Part shown: positions 1 through 8,307 of the stretch, one piece after another
Numbering within the stretch: the stretch's first letter is position 1
How the letters are laid out: each line of letters starts with the position of its first letter
Source of the DNA: Sinorhizobium glycinis
GTDB taxonomy: Bacteria; Pseudomonadota; Alphaproteobacteria; Rhizobiales; Rhizobiaceae
Reading direction: 5' to 3'
Assembly: GCF_001651865.1 (NCBI RefSeq)
Contig: NZ_LPUX01000053.1
Coordinates: 1,054,001-1,118,000, forward strand
DNA: 64,000 nt
Program-made: the position numbers and the translations under genes
Notes under the pieces: generated by a model
The model's database searches: none
What the model saw: the letters and a program-made list of their open reading frames with translations, nothing else
Told to the model about the DNA's origin: nothing

Positions 1-715
1 TTTCCTTCGTTGCAAAATCCGAAAGCGCCAGCGCGTGACCGCTCTCGCCAGCGCGGGCGATCACGTCATCGAGTTCGCAGCCGAGCCACGCATAGGCAAA
101 AGTCGCCGGAACGATGCCGATGAGAGTGGCGGCGACGTAGGTACGCAGCTTCACGTCGAAAAAGGCCGGCGCGATGTTGACGACGAAGAACGGAAAGACC
201 GGCGCCAGCCGCAAGACCAGCAGGTAAAGGAAGGCATTGCGCCGGAACCCTTCGGCGAGGCGCTCCAAAAAGCGTCCGGCACGCCGTCGCAGGAGATCGC
301 CGAGGACGCCGCGCGCCGCGAGAAACAGGAGGCTTGCTCCCAAGGTAGCCGCGAGTACCGTGATCGCGCCGCCGAGGAAGGGGCCGAACAGAAATCCGGC
401 AGAAATCGTCAGCACCGATGCCGCGGGGATCGAGAAGACCACGGCCGCGACATAGACAGCAAAGAATGCCAGGGCGGAACGGACGGGATAGGCGTCGACA
501 TGGAGGCTCAGCGCTTCCTGATGACGGACGAGCTCTGACAGCGAAACATAGTTCTGCAGTCCGAGGGCATAGGCGACCACTCCGCCCGCAAGCAGCAGCG
601 CAAGCGGCAAGGCCCGCCAGCGCGACCGGGCACCTCCGAAAACGCCGTCCTTCCGGCCCAGGCGAACGCTCAGGGCTCTTTCTTCTTCCGCCCCGTTGCT
701 GACACCATGGCTCAT
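1..715 (-). CDS. TVP38/TMEM64-family (VTT domain) membrane protein, 3' end cut off by window
   Basis: The reading frame runs from an ATG at 715 to the window edge, giving 238 codons without a stop, so only a short C-terminal piece is missing. The first ~33 residues are charged and cytosolic, followed by a membrane segment at about 34-52. A VTT/SNARE-associated core comes next, with the pattern GFLFGPFLGG and the family signature LRLAPVFPFFVVN. The family comprises polytopic inner-membrane proteins of uncertain biochemical role; lipid scrambling or transport is proposed for eukaryotic relatives. An ATG at 708 is out of frame, so 715 is the natural start. It lies 188 bp downstream of the chemoreceptor on the same strand, with a hairpin between them, so it is probably a separate unit. 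The family call is confident; the function is not. Confidence 0.8.
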   Translation of the reverse strand, partial: MSHGVSNGAEEERALSVRLGRKDGVFGGARSRWRALPLALLLAGGVVAYALGLQNYVSLSELVRHQEALSLHVDAYPVRSALAFFAVYVAAVVFSIPAASVLTISAGFLFGPFLGGAITVLAATLGASLLFLAARGVLGDLLRRRAGRFLERLAEGFRRNAFLYLLVLRLAPVFPFFVVNIAPAFFDVKLRTYVAATLIGIVPATFAYAWLGCELDDVIARAGESGHALALSDFATKE

Positions 716-848
716 GAACTTCGCTTTCGCGTGACTTAATTCCTTGACTTAGAAGGACTCCAGCCGGCCGACCAGTAAAGAATGGTCGCGTCCTTAAACG
801 AGAGCGTGAACGGCCGGCCATGACAACTCACGTTGCCGTGAGAATAGG

Positions 849-876
849 AAGCCCGCCGGCGGCGGCCGGCGGGCTT
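849..876 (-). terminator. Hairpin downstream of the chemoreceptor gene
   Basis: A perfect 12-bp G+C-rich inverted repeat (849-860 with 865-876, loop of 4) lies 28 bp beyond the stop codon of the chemoreceptor gene. On the minus strand the stem is followed by only a few scattered T residues, so it may terminate weakly or mainly protect the transcript end. Confidence 0.5.
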
Positions 877-903
877 GTTGATCTGCTCGATTTTGTCTCG
901 GGC

Positions 904-2901
904 TCAGAACTCTTCCCAATCGCTGCGGACGGCAGCCACCGAGCCGCCGCCGAAGGCGCGGGCGACCGTTCCCATCATGCGGCGGGCGGGCGATGCGACG
1001 GGGCGGCTCGTCTCCCTGGCGGGCGTGATCGCATGCGCCGGCTCGTGGTCGACCTTGAAATAGGTGATGAGGGTAGCGAGACCGTTAGCTTCGGCTGAGA
1101 GCTTGTGCGTCGCCGCATTTGCCTCCTCGACCATGGCGGCATTGCGCTGCGTCACCTGATCCATCTGGTTGACGGCGGTGCTCACCTCGCCGAGCCCCGT
1201 CGACTGCTCGCGTGCGGCGATCGCGATCGAATGGATGTGATCGTTGATTTTCAGAACGCGCGTCTCGATCTCGCCGAGCGCAGCACCCGTCGCCTGCACG
1301 AGCTTGACGCCGGTCGCCACCTCGCTGCCGGATTTCGAGATCAGCGCCTTGATGTCCTTGGCGGCGCTGGCGGCACGCTGGGCGAGTTCGCGCACCTCCT
1401 GCGCGACGACCGCGAAACCCTTGCCGGCGTCGCCGGCACGGGCGGCCTCGACGCCCGCATTCAGCGCCAGCAGGTTCGTCTGGAAGGCGATCTCGTCGAT
1501 GACGTTGGTGATCTGGCCGATCTCGCTCGAGGCCTGCTCGATGCGCCCCATCGCCTCGATGGCGTTGCGCACCACGGAGGCGGATTCGGCGGCGTTTTCC
1601 TTCGCTTCGGTCACCATGAGCGTCGCCTCGTGGGCCCGCTCGGTCGAACTGCGCACCGCCGCGGTGATCTCGTCGAGGGCAGCCGAGGTCTCCTCCAGCG
1701 AGGCGGCCTGCTGCTCGGTCCGCTTCGACAGGTCGTCGGCGGCCGAGCGCAGTTCGGACGCGTTGCCGTTGATCGAATCCGTTGCCGAGCGCACCTCGCG
1801 TATGGTCTTCTGCAGGGTCGAGAAGGTCTCGTTGACGTTCTTCTGCAGTTCGGCGAAGGCGCCCTGGAAGCGGCCATCCATGCTCTGCGTCAGATCGCCT
1901 GCCGCCAGACTCGCGATCACCCGCCGCGTTTCGGCAATCCCGCTGTCGACGCTGCCGACGAGTTCGTTGACGCTGGCGGCGAAGCGGTTCAGATCGTCGT
2001 TGTCGTAATCCTTGCCGATACGCTGTGTGAAGTCGCCGGCGGCCGCGGCCGCGACGACGACGCCGATGCTCGACTGCAGTTCGGCGCTCTTTTCACGCAG
2101 CGCCGCTTCCTGGGCATTGAGCTCGCGCACCGCAAGTCCGTTCTGCTTGAAGACCTCGACGGCCGCCGCCATGTCCCCGATCTCGTCCTTGCGCCCGGCA
2201 AAGGGCACGTCGACCGAGAGATCGCCGCCGGCCAGGACCTTCATCCTGCCGGTCAGGTCGACGATTGGGCGGCTGAGATGGTTGGTGCCGATATAGAAGG
2301 CCGCGCCGATGCCGGCAGCCATGCCGAGGCCGGCAATGCTGAGGACGATGAGGACGATCGTGCTTTCGAAGGCGGCGATCTCTTCGGTGATGGCCTGGAG
2401 GGATTCCCGGTCGGCATCGACGACCACGTCAATCTCCGCCTGGAAGGCCTTGCGGTTGGCACGGTTGGCCTCGTTGTTGCCCTGCTCGTTGGCGGCCTGC
2501 GGCGAGACCTCCCGGCCGAGGCGGGCCGTTTCGGTGCGGAACAGCTTGAATTCCTCGGCGCGCTTGGCCACCGCGTCGAATTCCGGCAGCCTGTCTGCCG
2601 GCACCAGCGGGCGCCAGTCCTTCAACAGCGCGTCGATCTTGTCGAGGTTCTTGATGATACCCTCAGCGAAAGGCGTGGCCTTCTCGATTGTCGGCGCTGC
2701 ATAGACCCCGCGCGATTCCATCACCACGGCCGTCACCAGGCGGTTGAGCCGCTCGCCCTTGAAGCTTCGTTCGGACGCGTTCTGGAGTTGTTCAAGTTCG
2801 TCGCTGTATTTGGACACGATCAGCAACGACATGCCGGTGATGGCGATCGCCAGCAGGCTCATGATGCCGACGATCAAGTATATCTTTCCGCGAATTCTCA
2901 T
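904..2901 (-). CDS. Methyl-accepting chemotaxis protein with C-terminal CheR-tether pentapeptide
   Basis: A 665-residue chemoreceptor. The first membrane segment is at about 7-30, followed by a periplasmic helical sensor region (about 31-180) and a second membrane segment near 181-207. HAMP and divergent HAMP-like repeats follow. The cytoplasmic signalling hairpin is unmistakable around 467-500 ([21 protein letters not shown], then [16 protein letters not shown]). The protein ends in DWEEF, matching the W-x-x-F pentapeptide that tethers the methyltransferase CheR and the methylesterase CheB. It should feed ligand information to CheA/CheW. A G-rich ribosome-binding stretch precedes the ATG at 2901. 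The gene stands alone and is divergent from rpmH, and no che genes are nearby. The ligand cannot be predicted. Confidence 0.95.
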   Translation of the reverse strand: MRIRGKIYLIVGIMSLLAIAITGMSLLIVSKYSDELEQLQNASERSFKGERLNRLVTAVVMESRGVYAAPTIEKATPFAEGIIKNLDKIDALLKDWRPLVPADRLPEFDAVAKRAEEFKLFRTETARLGREVSPQAANEQGNNEANRANRKAFQAEIDVVVDADRESLQAITEEIAAFESTIVLIVLSIAGLGMAAGIGAAFYIGTNHLSRPIVDLTGRMKVLAGGDLSVDVPFAGRKDEIGDMAAAVEVFKQNGLAVRELNAQEAALREKSAELQSSIGVVVAAAAAGDFTQRIGKDYDNDDLNRFAASVNELVGSVDSGIAETRRVIASLAAGDLTQSMDGRFQGAFAELQKNVNETFSTLQKTIREVRSATDSINGNASELRSAADDLSKRTEQQAASLEETSAALDEITAAVRSSTERAHEATLMVTEAKENAAESASVVRNAIEAMGRIEQASSEIGQITNVIDEIAFQTNLLALNAGVEAARAGDAGKGFAVVAQEVRELAQRAASAAKDIKALISKSGSEVATGVKLVQATGAALGEIETRVLKINDHIHSIAIAAREQSTGLGEVSTAVNQMDQVTQRNAAMVEEANAATHKLSAEANGLATLITYFKVDHEPAHAITPARETSRPVASPARRMMGTVARAFGGGSVAAVRSDWEEF

Positions 2902-3232
2902 TTCCTGCTCCCCCTTCCGCGCCGCTCACCCTTTACGGGCACAGGCACGCGGCCTACACGCATTAGTAAATTCTAAAATATCTTCGGTTAAAAAAGCCCT
3001 GACGTTTTCGCGGAAAATGGACCGGGTGAGACATCGGCTCCGCCGGAACTGCCCCTCCGGCCGGGCTCGCTTCGCGGGAAGGACATGGCGGGAATTGACT
3101 TTGCCGGACATTTGTCCTTATAAGCCGCGCACGTCCGGTCAAGCCGCCCGAAGGCGAAGCTGTGTCCGGTAACGTAAACGCTCTTGCAATTTGCAAACTC
3201 AAGAAGGGCCGCACACCGCGGTATTTAAATAA
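2902..3232. other. Divergent intergenic region between chemoreceptor and rpmH
   Basis: This 331-bp gap separates two divergently transcribed genes. Its left part, near the chemoreceptor, is unusually A+T-rich (about 2960-3000). Its right part carries the rpmH promoter at 3095-3124 and a leader of roughly 100 bases. I see no additional gene. Confidence 0.7.
3095..3124 (+). promoter_or_regulatory. Housekeeping sigma-70-type promoter of rpmH
   Basis: A TTGACT -35 hexamer (3095-3100) and a TATAAG -10 hexamer (3119-3124) are separated by 18 bp, a close match to the vegetative consensus. The predicted start near 3131 would give a leader of about 100 nt before the rpmH ATG. Strong expression is expected for a ribosomal protein gene heading rpmH-rnpA-yidC. 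Confidence 0.75.
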
Positions 3233-3367
3233 ATGAAGCGTACCTACCAACCGTCCAAGCTTGTCCGCAAGCGCCGTCACGGCTTCCGTGCACGTATGTC
3301 CACCAAGGGTGGCCGCAAGGTTCTCGCAGCCCGCCGGGCTCGTGGCCGCAAGCGTCTTTCGGCCTGA
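3233..3367 (+). CDS. rpmH: 50S ribosomal protein L34
   Basis: A 44-codon gene encoding a very basic peptide that begins [18 protein letters not shown] and ends [10 protein letters not shown], the invariant pattern of L34. The length is exactly that of the family. L34 is a late-assembling protein of the large ribosomal subunit. The gene has its own strong promoter at 3095-3124 and lies 32 bp upstream of rnpA, the near-universal bacterial arrangement. There is no reasonable alternative interpretation. Confidence 0.98.
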   Translation: MKRTYQPSKLVRKRRHGFRARMSTKGGRKVLAARRARGRKRLSA

Positions 3368-3399
3368 GCCGAAGCTGCCCGAAAGCATTGTTTGGGCAC

Positions 3400-3786
3400 A
3401 TGACGTCAGAAAAAGACAAGACCACTGTCGGACGGCTGAAAAGCCGTCCGCAGTTTTTGGCGGTCAGGGCTGGAGAAAGCCGCAAAGGCCCGCTATTTCT
3501 CCTCGAAGTTCTTGACCGGAACGATCCGGAAGGCGAAGCCCGCGTCGGCTTCACCGTTACCAAAAAGCACGGCAGCGCGGTTGAGCGAAACCGGATGCGC
3601 CGACGCCTCAAGGAAGCCGTGCGGCTTTCCGCCGGGTTTGCAATGAAACCCGGACACGACTATGTGATTGTCGCCCGACGCGATCTCCTGAATGCACCTT
3701 TTAACGCATTGACCCGGGCGCTACGGGAGCGCATCGAAAACAAGCCGAAACCGAAGCGGCCCCCGGCCGGTTCCAGGAAACCATGA
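3400..3786 (+). CDS. rnpA: Ribonuclease P protein component
   Basis: A 128-residue basic protein, the RNA-binding subunit that helps the RNase P ribozyme remove 5' leaders from tRNA precursors. The diagnostic RNR motif is present ([12 protein letters not shown], about residues 62-73), preceded by [14 protein letters not shown] at 3388 is in frame upstream, but the ATG at 3400 gives the usual length. The gene sits between rpmH and yidC, as in most bacteria, and its TGA overlaps the beginning of yidC, so the two are probably translationally coupled. Other members of the standard module (yidD) are not visible between rnpA and yidC. Confidence 0.97.
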   Translation: MTSEKDKTTVGRLKSRPQFLAVRAGESRKGPLFLLEVLDRNDPEGEARVGFTVTKKHGSAVERNRMRRRLKEAVRLSAGFAMKPGHDYVIVARRDLLNAPFNALTRALRERIENKPKPKRPPAGSRKP

Positions 3787-5570
3787 TGGAAAACAACCGC
3801 AATTATTTCGTGGCGATAGCGCTCTCGGTGCTGATCCTCGTCGCTTGGCAGTTCTTCTATGTCAATCCACGGATGGAAAAGGACCGGATCGCTGCGGAAA
3901 AAGCCCAGCAGACGCAGCAGGCGCAGCCCCAGCAGGGCGGCCAGCAGGCGGCGCCGGGCCAGGCACTTCCCGGCGGCGCAATCCCGGGCGCCGGCGAAAG
4001 CCGAGACCAGGCCGTGGCCAAGTCTGCACGCGTCGCGATCGACACGCCGGCGCTTTCCGGTTCCATCAACCTGACCGGCGCACGCTTCGACGACCTGAAG
4101 CTCAAGGGCTACCGCGAGACGGTCGATCCGAAGAGCCCGGTCATCACCCTCTTCAGCCCGGCGGAGACCGCGGACGGCTATTTCACCGAGATCGGCTATA
4201 TCGGCAGCGACGCGACCGGCTCCGTACCTGGCCCGCAGACCGTCTGGACGCTTTCGGGCGGCGACAAGCTGACGCCTGCAACGCCGGTCACGCTCACCTA
4301 CACGAACGACAAGGGCATCACCTTCGCCCGGACCATCTCCGTCGACGATCGCTATATGTTCCAGGTCGTCGACAGCATCAAGAACGAGGGCGCCGCGCCG
4401 GTCTCGCTTTCCTCCTATGGCCGTGTGACGCGCTTCAACAAGCCGACGACGCCGAGCATCTACGTGCTACACGAGGGCTTCATCGGCGTGGCGGGCGAAA
4501 ACGGCCTTCAGGAGGTCGGCTATTCGAAGGTCGAGGACGACCAGCCGGTCGAACCGGGCAAATCGACGGGCGGCTGGCTCGGCATCACCGACAAGTACTG
4601 GGCCGCGACGATCGTCCCGCCGCAGGAGACGCCCTTCGACATCCGCTTCTCTCACTTCGCCGACGGTCGCCCGCGCTATCAGAGCGATTACAAGAGCGAT
4701 GCCATCACCGTCGCGCCGGGCCAGTCTGCGGAAGTCAAGAACCTCGTTTTCGCCGGCGCGAAGGAAGTCCCGGTCGTCGACAACTATGAAGTAGCTTATG
4801 CCATCCCAAATTTCGACAAGCTGATCGACTGGGGCTGGTTCTACTTCATCACCAAGCCGATGTTCAAAATGATGGACTTTTTCTTCCGTCTGTTCGGCAA
4901 TTTCGGCATCGCGATCCTCATCACCACGATCGTCGTCAAGCTGATCTTCTTCCCGCTCGCCAACAAGCAATATGCTTCGATGGCGAACATGAAGAAGGTC
5001 CAGCCCAAAATGGAGGAACTGAAGAAGAAGTTCGGCGACGACCGCATGGGACTGCAGCAGGCGATGATGCAGCTTTACAAGGACGAGAAGATCAATCCGC
5101 TGGCGGGCTGCTGGCCGATTCTCATCCAGATCCCGGTGTTCTTCGCGCTCTACAAGGTCATCTACGTCACCATCGAGATGCGCCACGCGCCGTTCTTCGG
5201 CTGGATCCGTGACCTCTCCGCCCCCGATCCGACGACGATCGTCAACCTCTTCGGCCTGCTGCCGTTCGATGGTCCGGCCTTCCTGCATCTCGGCATCTGG
5301 CCGATCGTCATGGGCATCACCATGTTCCTGCAGATGCGCATGAACCCGACGCCGCCGGACCCGACCCAGGCGATGCTGTTCACCTGGATGCCGCTGGTCT
5401 TCACCTTCATGCTGGCGTCCTTCCCGGCGGGCCTGGTGATCTACTGGGCCTGGAACAACACCCTGTCGATTGCCCAGCAGTCGATCATCATGAAGCGCCA
5501 GGGCGTGAAGATCGAACTCTTCGACAATCTGAAGGGGATGTTCGCCAAGAAACCCAAGCCGGCGGAATAG
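3786..5570 (+). CDS. yidC: Membrane protein insertase YidC
   Basis: A 594-residue Oxa1/YidC family insertase that helps membrane proteins fold and integrate, alone or with SecYEG. It has an N-terminal membrane anchor (about 5-20), a Gln/Pro/Gly-rich linker (about 40-75), a large periplasmic beta domain, and the conserved C-terminal five-helix core (about 345-575) ending in a basic tail. Two ATG codons are adjacent, at 3783 and 3786. The second begins MENNRNYF, as in known alphaproteobacterial YidC, and sits 7 nt from an AGGA ribosome-binding site, so I prefer it; starting at 3783 adds one Met. It overlaps the rnpA stop and is followed by a clear terminator at 5595-5623. Confidence 0.97.
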   Translation: MENNRNYFVAIALSVLILVAWQFFYVNPRMEKDRIAAEKAQQTQQAQPQQGGQQAAPGQALPGGAIPGAGESRDQAVAKSARVAIDTPALSGSINLTGARFDDLKLKGYRETVDPKSPVITLFSPAETADGYFTEIGYIGSDATGSVPGPQTVWTLSGGDKLTPATPVTLTYTNDKGITFARTISVDDRYMFQVVDSIKNEGAAPVSLSSYGRVTRFNKPTTPSIYVLHEGFIGVAGENGLQEVGYSKVEDDQPVEPGKSTGGWLGITDKYWAATIVPPQETPFDIRFSHFADGRPRYQSDYKSDAITVAPGQSAEVKNLVFAGAKEVPVVDNYEVAYAIPNFDKLIDWGWFYFITKPMFKMMDFFFRLFGNFGIAILITTIVVKLIFFPLANKQYASMANMKKVQPKMEELKKKFGDDRMGLQQAMMQLYKDEKINPLAGCWPILIQIPVFFALYKVIYVTIEMRHAPFFGWIRDLSAPDPTTIVNLFGLLPFDGPAFLHLGIWPIVMGITMFLQMRMNPTPPDPTQAMLFTWMPLVFTFMLASFPAGLVIYWAWNNTLSIAQQSIIMKRQGVKIELFDNLKGMFAKKPKPAE

Positions 5571-5594
5571 CCGGCACCCAACTTTTGCTCCGCG

Positions 5595-5623
5595 GCCCCG
5601 GATCGAAAAGTCCGGGGCTTTTT
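5595..5623 (+). terminator. Rho-independent terminator after yidC
   Basis: An 8-bp perfect stem, GCCCCGGA/TCCGGGGC (5595-5602 with 5611-5618), with an 8-nt loop is followed directly by a run of five T and then CTTTC. It lies 25 bp beyond the yidC stop and should end the rpmH-rnpA-yidC transcript. Confidence 0.9.
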
Positions 5624-5722
5624 CTTTCACGTACGGCGGGGCGTCAGGGCAGCGGGCGCGGCCGCGCTTGACAAGCAGTCTCAAAAGCCGGATGCCGGCG
5701 CGGCAAAGAGGAACGTCAGAAC

Positions 5723-6373
5723 ATGTCGGGGAAGAACAATCAGAACGCCAGTGTCTTCGGCCGGCCGTGGATCTTCATCCGCGGCGTGCCGGCGATGAAG
5801 TTCCTGCCGCCGGAGGGGCCGACGGAGGTCGCCTTTGCCGGCCGTTCCAATGTCGGCAAGTCGTCGCTGATCAACGCCCTCGTCGGCCACAAGGGCCTCG
5901 CCCGTACCTCCAATACGCCCGGGCGCACCCAGGAACTCAACTATTTCGTGCCGGACGGCTATTCCGGCGAGGCCGACGATCTGCCGCCGATGGCGCTCGT
6001 CGACATGCCCGGCTACGGCTACGCCCAGGCGCCGAAGGAGCAGGTCGATGCCTGGACGAAGCTCGTCTTCGATTATCTGCGCGGCCGCTCGACGCTGAAG
6101 CGCGTCTATGTGCTGATCGACGCCCGCCATGGCATCAAGAAGAACGACGAGGAAGTGCTGTCGCTCCTCGACAAGGCGGCGGTCTCCTACCAGATCGTGC
6201 TCACCAAGACCGACAAGATCAAGGCCGCCGGCGTGCCGCGGCTGATCGCCGAAACGCTCGACAAGATCAAGAAGCGGCCGGCCGCCTATCCGGAGGTGTT
6301 GTCGACGTCCTCGGAAAAGGGCGCCGGGATCGAAGATCTGCGCTCAGCAATCGAACAGGCCGTCCTGCGCTAA
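5723..6373 (+). CDS. engB: Ribosome biogenesis GTP-binding protein YihA/YsxC (EngB)
   Basis: A 216-residue small GTPase of the TrmE-Era-EngA-EngB class, needed for assembly of the 50S subunit. All G motifs are present: G1 GRSNVGKS (40-47), the G2 threonine within TSNTPGRT (62-69), G3 DMPG (94-97), G4 TKTD (161-164) and G5 STSSEKG (194-200). The length matches the family. It follows the yidC terminator, so it probably has its own promoter; a TTGACA at 5668-5673 could be a -35 box, but no convincing -10 follows. The yidC-engB order is common in alphaproteobacteria. Confidence 0.97.
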   Translation: MSGKNNQNASVFGRPWIFIRGVPAMKFLPPEGPTEVAFAGRSNVGKSSLINALVGHKGLARTSNTPGRTQELNYFVPDGYSGEADDLPPMALVDMPGYGYAQAPKEQVDAWTKLVFDYLRGRSTLKRVYVLIDARHGIKKNDEEVLSLLDKAAVSYQIVLTKTDKIKAAGVPRLIAETLDKIKKRPAAYPEVLSTSSEKGAGIEDLRSAIEQAVLR

Positions 6374-6488
6374 AACCGTCATGCGCAGCACCGGTCGCCT
6401 GCGCTGCCATACACATCTGCCGCAACTCACTACCCGGCGAATTCAGCCGCTCTATCTTCCTCGCTGGCGACGACAGGCGCTCGTCGCC

Positions 6489-6583
6489 CTGCATGTTTCC
6501 CTGGGCCGCAACCCAAGGAGACATGCAGCATTCAAAAGTGCTGCAGCGACCTTTGTGCGCCTGGAAGACGCATTGCGCTGCAG
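6489..6583. repeat. Mosaic palindromic repeat, family A (copy 1)
   Basis: A bipartite element. One arm forms a CTGCATGT...ACATGCAG hairpin (6489-6528) enclosing CCCTGGG/CCCAAGG. The second arm is a GCTGCAGCG...CGCTGCAG palindrome reaching 6583. Related copies lie at 26820, 39721, 49592 and 54626. The organisation recalls the intergenic mosaic elements known from rhizobia (RIME type), although I cannot check identity to a named family. It lies between engB and the DUF1269 gene. Confidence 0.75.
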
Positions 6584-6600
6584 TGTCAGAGGAGAGAGAG

Positions 6601-7140
6601 ATGTCCGACTTGATTGTCATTGGTTTCGACACGCCGGAGGAGGCCGACCGCGTCCTCCTGAAGCTCCATAGCCTGAAGAAGGAATATCTGATCGATCTGG
6701 AAGACGCGGTCGTCGTGGTGCGCGATGCCGAGGGCAAGGTGCATCTGAAACAGAGCATCAATCTCCCAACTGTCGGTGCGGCCTCGGGCCTCCTGTCAGG
6801 CTCGCTCTGGGGCGGACTGGTCGGGTTGCTTTTCCTGAACCCGCTCGCAGGTTTCGCGATCGGCGGCGCGATCGGCGCAGGGGCCGGAGCCCTCTCCGGT
6901 TCGCTTGCCGATTACGGCATCGACGACGATTTCATCAAGTCGCTCGGCAGCACGATTCCGAACAACTCTTCCGCCCTCTTCATCCTGGTGCGCAAGGTGC
7001 AGCCGGAAAAGGTGCTCGCCGAGTTGTCGGGACTTCGCGGCCGTGTGCTGAAGACCTCCCTCTCCCCGGAGCAGGAGCAGAAGCTCCAGGCCGCCCTTTC
7101 CGATGTGCAGACGCCCTCGCCGCAAGCCGGGACGTTTTGA
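6601..7140 (+). CDS. DUF1269 domain-containing membrane-associated protein
   Basis: A 179-residue protein. It starts MSDLIVIGFDTPEEADRVL and carries a ferredoxin-like alpha/beta stretch, then a Gly/Ala-rich hydrophobic segment (about 58-103) that probably lies in or on the membrane. The C-terminal half resumes an alpha/beta fold (SSALFILVRKVQPEKVLAEL). This is the signature of DUF1269, a family of unknown function sometimes annotated as stress-related. A purine-rich GAGGAGAGAGAG precedes the ATG and supports this start. It is separated from engB by a mosaic repeat and converges on the anti-sigma gene. No function is proposed. Confidence 0.85.
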   Translation: MSDLIVIGFDTPEEADRVLLKLHSLKKEYLIDLEDAVVVVRDAEGKVHLKQSINLPTVGAASGLLSGSLWGGLVGLLFLNPLAGFAIGGAIGAGAGALSGSLADYGIDDDFIKSLGSTIPNNSSALFILVRKVQPEKVLAELSGLRGRVLKTSLSPEQEQKLQAALSDVQTPSPQAGTF

Positions 7141-7148
7141 TCTGCTGC

Positions 7149-7252
7149 TAAAGCGCGTGGCGTTCAAACGTATTCACGCGGCGCGCTTTAGGTCTTTGTT
7201 TCATGGATGCCGTCATCCCAAAACCGCTGCACACTTTTGGGGGACATGCATT
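7149..7252. repeat. Bipartite palindromic repeat, family B
   Basis: Two hairpins lie in series. The first is TAAAGCGCG with CGCGCTTTA (7149-7157 and 7182-7190). The second is CCCAAAA with TTTTGGG (7217-7223 and 7235-7241), flanked by CATGGATGCC and GGACATGCA. From memory, very similar sequences are scattered through Rhizobium and Sinorhizobium genomes as intergenic mosaic elements. Only one copy is seen in this window, immediately downstream of the DUF1269 gene, where it could act as a transcript-end structure. Confidence 0.7.
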
Positions 7253-7297
7253 AGGTTGGCATCCCCTCGCCAAGCCACGTTAGGGAACGAGAGGCTG

Positions 7298-7364
7298 CGG
7301 CATGCCCCTTCTTCCCGCTTGCGTCCGCTTGCGGGGAGAAGGTCGCGGCAGCGGGATGAGGGTT
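7298..7364. repeat. G+C-rich hairpin repeat, family C (copy 1)
   Basis: This contains the 31-bp segment 7332-7362 that recurs without a mismatch at 9310-9340. It is preceded by the complementary CCCCTTCTTCCCGC, so the whole can fold. It lies in the convergent gap between the DUF1269 gene and the anti-sigma gene. Its relatives at 9231 and 34649 are also in convergent gaps. Confidence 0.8.
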
Positions 7365-7399
7365 GCCGACGACGATGCTGACCTGCATGTCTCGTACGT

Positions 7400-8107
7400 T
7401 CAACGATAGCCGGCAGTGCCTCGGGCGAGGACCGGGCCGCTGGGAGAGCCGGTCGGCGAACCACCGCGCGGCTCGAGGCTGACGGCGAGGGTCGAGCCTT
7501 CGGTGATCTTCGTCCGCATCGAGGGAGGAACCCGGAACTCGCCTTCACCGGACTGCGGCATAACGCCGAGGGAGATCGCAGGATCGTTGCCCCGTAGCAG
7601 CCAGAGTTCGAGGGATTTTTCCCCGCTTTGGCTCGCCGCAACCGGAGTCAACCGCAGCCGTCCGGAGCCGACGTCGAACTGGGCAACAAGACCCACTGAA
7701 ATGCCTTGCCCCGTCAGTTCTGCCACCAGCGGCCGGCCGCCCGAACCGCCGCCGAACAGTCCCGCCAGGGAGATCACCAGGACGGCGAGGGCGGCCAGCG
7801 ACGCGATGGCGAGGCTGCGCCAAAAAGACACGGAACTCCACAATCCCGTGGAATCGCCCACGCCGCCATGCAGCGGCCGGCGCTCGACGGCAGGCAAGGC
7901 GCGCGGCGGCGCAATCGTTTCATAGGCGGAGTCGAGGGATGCGAGGTTGTTCCGCCAGCGCAGCACCATGGCAGCGAAGTCCCCGTCGGTCGCCATGCGC
8001 GCTTCGACCTTGCGGCGGTCTTCTGCGGACAGCACGCCCAGCACGTATTCCCCGGCGATCACCTCATCGCGGCGGGAATCCCCGCTCTCGGGTTTCTGCG
8101 TCGTCAT
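7400..8107 (-). CDS. RskA-like anti-sigma factor without an adjacent sigma gene
   Basis: A 235-residue single-pass protein. The N-terminal domain (about 10-60: GEYVLGVLSAEDRRKVEARM) matches the sigma-binding region of RskA-type anti-sigma factors and lacks the HxxxCxxC zinc motif. A membrane helix at about 97-118 is followed by a periplasmic beta-rich domain (LELWLLRGNDPAISLGVMP...VSLEPRGGSPTGSPSGPVL), the typical RskA C-terminal domain. The ATG at 8107 begins MTTQKPESGD and places the domain correctly; upstream in-frame codons look non-coding. Such proteins hold an ECF sigma factor inactive at the membrane until proteolysis releases it. No sigma gene is next to it: upstream is divergent argB, downstream a repeat. 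Confidence 0.85.
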   Translation of the reverse strand: MTTQKPESGDSRRDEVIAGEYVLGVLSAEDRRKVEARMATDGDFAAMVLRWRNNLASLDSAYETIAPPRALPAVERRPLHGGVGDSTGLWSSVSFWRSLAIASLAALAVLVISLAGLFGGGSGGRPLVAELTGQGISVGLVAQFDVGSGRLRLTPVAASQSGEKSLELWLLRGNDPAISLGVMPQSGEGEFRVPPSMRTKITEGSTLAVSLEPRGGSPTGSPSGPVLARGTAGYR

Positions 8108-8307
8108 CGTTCCATGCTCTCTCGATTCGAGAGATTTCACCTCGGACTTAAGCAGGATCAGCCAAATCCCAAATCTCGTCAATCGTACAGGTGACAGCTT
8201 TTCGCCACGGGCCGGCGTCATCGTGGGTCGACTTATGTTGCGCCCGGATCATTCCATCCGGCGGAAACTTGCGCTAAACAGCAGCCGGCAATCTTCGAGG
8301 GTCCGTC

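Noticed and set aside
66-821. A minus-strand 251-codon frame overlapping the TVP38-type gene
   Set aside because: It is Arg/Pro-rich out-of-frame translation, while the overlapping frame from 715 gives an intact VTT membrane protein.
5668-5700. Promoter for engB
   Set aside because: A TTGACA is present at 5668-5673 but no acceptable -10 hexamer lies 16-18 bp downstream.
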